Part shown: positions 13,810-14,745 of the stretch, one piece after another
Layout of the letters: each line of letters begins with the position of its first letter
How positions within the stretch are numbered: the first letter of the stretch is position 1
Assembly: GCA_900553925.1 (NCBI GenBank)
Contig: USFH01000037.1
Span: 1 to 14,745 of the forward strand
Length of the DNA: 14,745 nt
Direction of reading: 5' to 3'
Origin: an uncultured Clostridium sp.
GTDB lineage: Bacteria; Bacillota; Clostridia; Lachnospirales; Lachnospiraceae
The notes under the pieces: generated by a model
What the model was told of the DNA's origin: nothing
The model's database searches: none
Seen by the model: the letters and a program-made list of their open reading frames with translations, nothing else
Position numbers and translations under genes: made by a program

Positions 13810-14745
13810 ATGGAAAAGCTCAAATATATAAAACCGAAACTTTTTAGCACTATGAAAACATATACAAAGGAACAGTTTGTGAAGGATATCGTCGCAGGTA
13901 TCATCGTGGCGATCATCGCATTGCCTTTGTCGATTGCACTTGCCATCGCCTCCGGTGTCAATCCGGAGCAGGGCTTATACACCGCAATCATCGCAGGATT
14001 CTTCATCTCCCTGCTCGGTGGCAGCCGCGTGCAGATCGGCGGTCCGACCGCGGCATTCGTTGTTATCATCTACGGCATCATCGCCCAATATGGCATGACC
14101 GGACTTACAATCGCTACTTTTTTGTCCGGCATCATCATGATCATCATGGGACTGTGCCATTTCGGCAATCTGATCAAATTCATCCCGAAGACAATCACGG
14201 TCGGCTTTACATTTGGTATCGCCATCGGCATCTTTGCCGGACAGCTCAAGGACTTCTTCGGTCTGTCCATGGGGGCTGTACCATCCGAATTTGTTGATAA
14301 ATGTGCTGCCTATACGAAAGCATTTCACACGATTGACTGGATGACGTTCGGTATCGGTATGCTCGCGCTGCTGATCCAGATCTTCTGGCCGAAGGTATCT
14401 GCGAAGATTCCGGGCAGTCTGATCGCAATCCTTGTAACCACTCTGATCGTCCAGCTTGGCAAGCTTCCGGTTGCTACGATCGGCGATCTGTACACGATTA
14501 AGGCAGGCTTCCCGAAATTCGCCGCCCCACAGCTTTCGTTCGCCCTCGTAAAAGAACTGATCTCACCGGCATTTACAATTGCAATTTTAGCTTCGATCGA
14601 ATCGCTGCTTTCCTGTGTTGTATCCGATGGTATGATCGGTGGACATCATCGTTCGAATGCGGAGTTAGTCGGTCAGGGTGTCGGTAATATTATGTCGTCG
14701 CTCTTCGGCGGTATCCCGGCAACCGGAGCGATTGCCAGAACCGCA
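13810..14745 (+). CDS. SulP-family anion transporter (N-terminal 312 codons, cut by window edge)
   Basis: SulP (SLC26-type) proteins are membrane transporters for sulfate, bicarbonate, dicarboxylates or other anions. The frame starts at ATG 13810-13812 behind an AAAAGGA ribosome binding site and stays open to the window end, giving 312 residues of a usual 500-plus. Visible family features are ALPLSIALAIASGVNPEQGLYTAIIAGFF (helices 1-2), GGSRVQIGGPTAAFVVI (helix 3 region, about residues 77-93) and the late motif GGIPATGAIARTA at the cut end. The C-terminal STAS domain, if present, lies outside. It follows the NSS transporter by 59 bases on the same strand with no convincing terminator between, so co-transcription is possible. 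Substrate unknown. Confidence 0.93.
   Translation, partial: MEKLKYIKPKLFSTMKTYTKEQFVKDIVAGIIVAIIALPLSIALAIASGVNPEQGLYTAIIAGFFISLLGGSRVQIGGPTAAFVVIIYGIIAQYGMTGLTIATFLSGIIMIIMGLCHFGNLIKFIPKTITVGFTFGIAIGIFAGQLKDFFGLSMGAVPSEFVDKCAAYTKAFHTIDWMTFGIGMLALLIQIFWPKVSAKIPGSLIAILVTTLIVQLGKLPVATIGDLYTIKAGFPKFAAPQLSFALVKELISPAFTIAILASIESLLSCVVSDGMIGGHHRSNAELVGQGVGNIMSSLFGGIPATGAIARTA

Noticed and set aside
13725..14328. Minus-strand open frames opposite the SulP gene
   Set aside because: The plus-strand product has clear SulP motifs over its whole length; the reverse frames have Asp/His-rich shadow composition and no start signals.

Overview
The window reads as a spore-forming, low-to-mid GC anaerobic Firmicute, most likely a Lachnospiraceae-type Clostridium. 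The evidence is a sporulation/division gene block in its classical order (spoVT, hup, rqcP/yabO, yabP, yabQ, divIC, spoIIE, tilS, hpt, ftsH), a type III glutamine synthetase and strong AGGAGG-type ribosome binding sites. The species cannot be named from this sequence.

Positions 1-7372 (all minus strand, so transcription runs from high to low coordinates) hold the 'yab' block known from Bacillus subtilis 168. The spore regulator SpoVT comes first, then the nucleoid protein HU, the ribosome-quality-control factor RqcP, the spore-coat/cortex proteins YabP and YabQ, the divisome protein DivIC, the forespore phosphatase SpoIIE, the tRNA-Ile lysidine synthetase TilS, hypoxanthine phosphoribosyltransferase and the first 252 codons of FtsH. 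The block is cut into separate transcription units. I see rho-independent terminators after hup and after divIC, vegetative-type promoters before hup and spoIIE, a sigma-E-type promoter before yabP and a sigma-G-type promoter before spoVT. Compared with B. subtilis, spoVB and mazG/yabN (normally between spoVT and the rest) and yabR, yabS and yabT are absent here.

Positions 7526-12219 (minus) carry glnN (type III glutamine synthetase) followed by a large membrane-bound hybrid histidine kinase. The kinase keeps its phospho-acceptor His and the N and G2 boxes. It has lost the G1 ATP-lid motif, and its receiver domain has lost the metal-binding acidic pair. It is therefore the most unusual gene in the window.

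Positions 12395-14745 (plus) carry a sodium-coupled amino acid transporter of the NSS family, divergent from glnN across a compact promoter region, and the first 312 codons of a SulP-family anion transporter. The glnN/NSS pair suggests a nitrogen or amino-acid supply module next to the sporulation block. No RNA genes, CRISPR arrays, insertion sequences or phage genes were recognised, and no gene-free stretch exceeds 300 bases. No wholly new system is evident; the degenerate kinase beside glnN is the best candidate for something undescribed.
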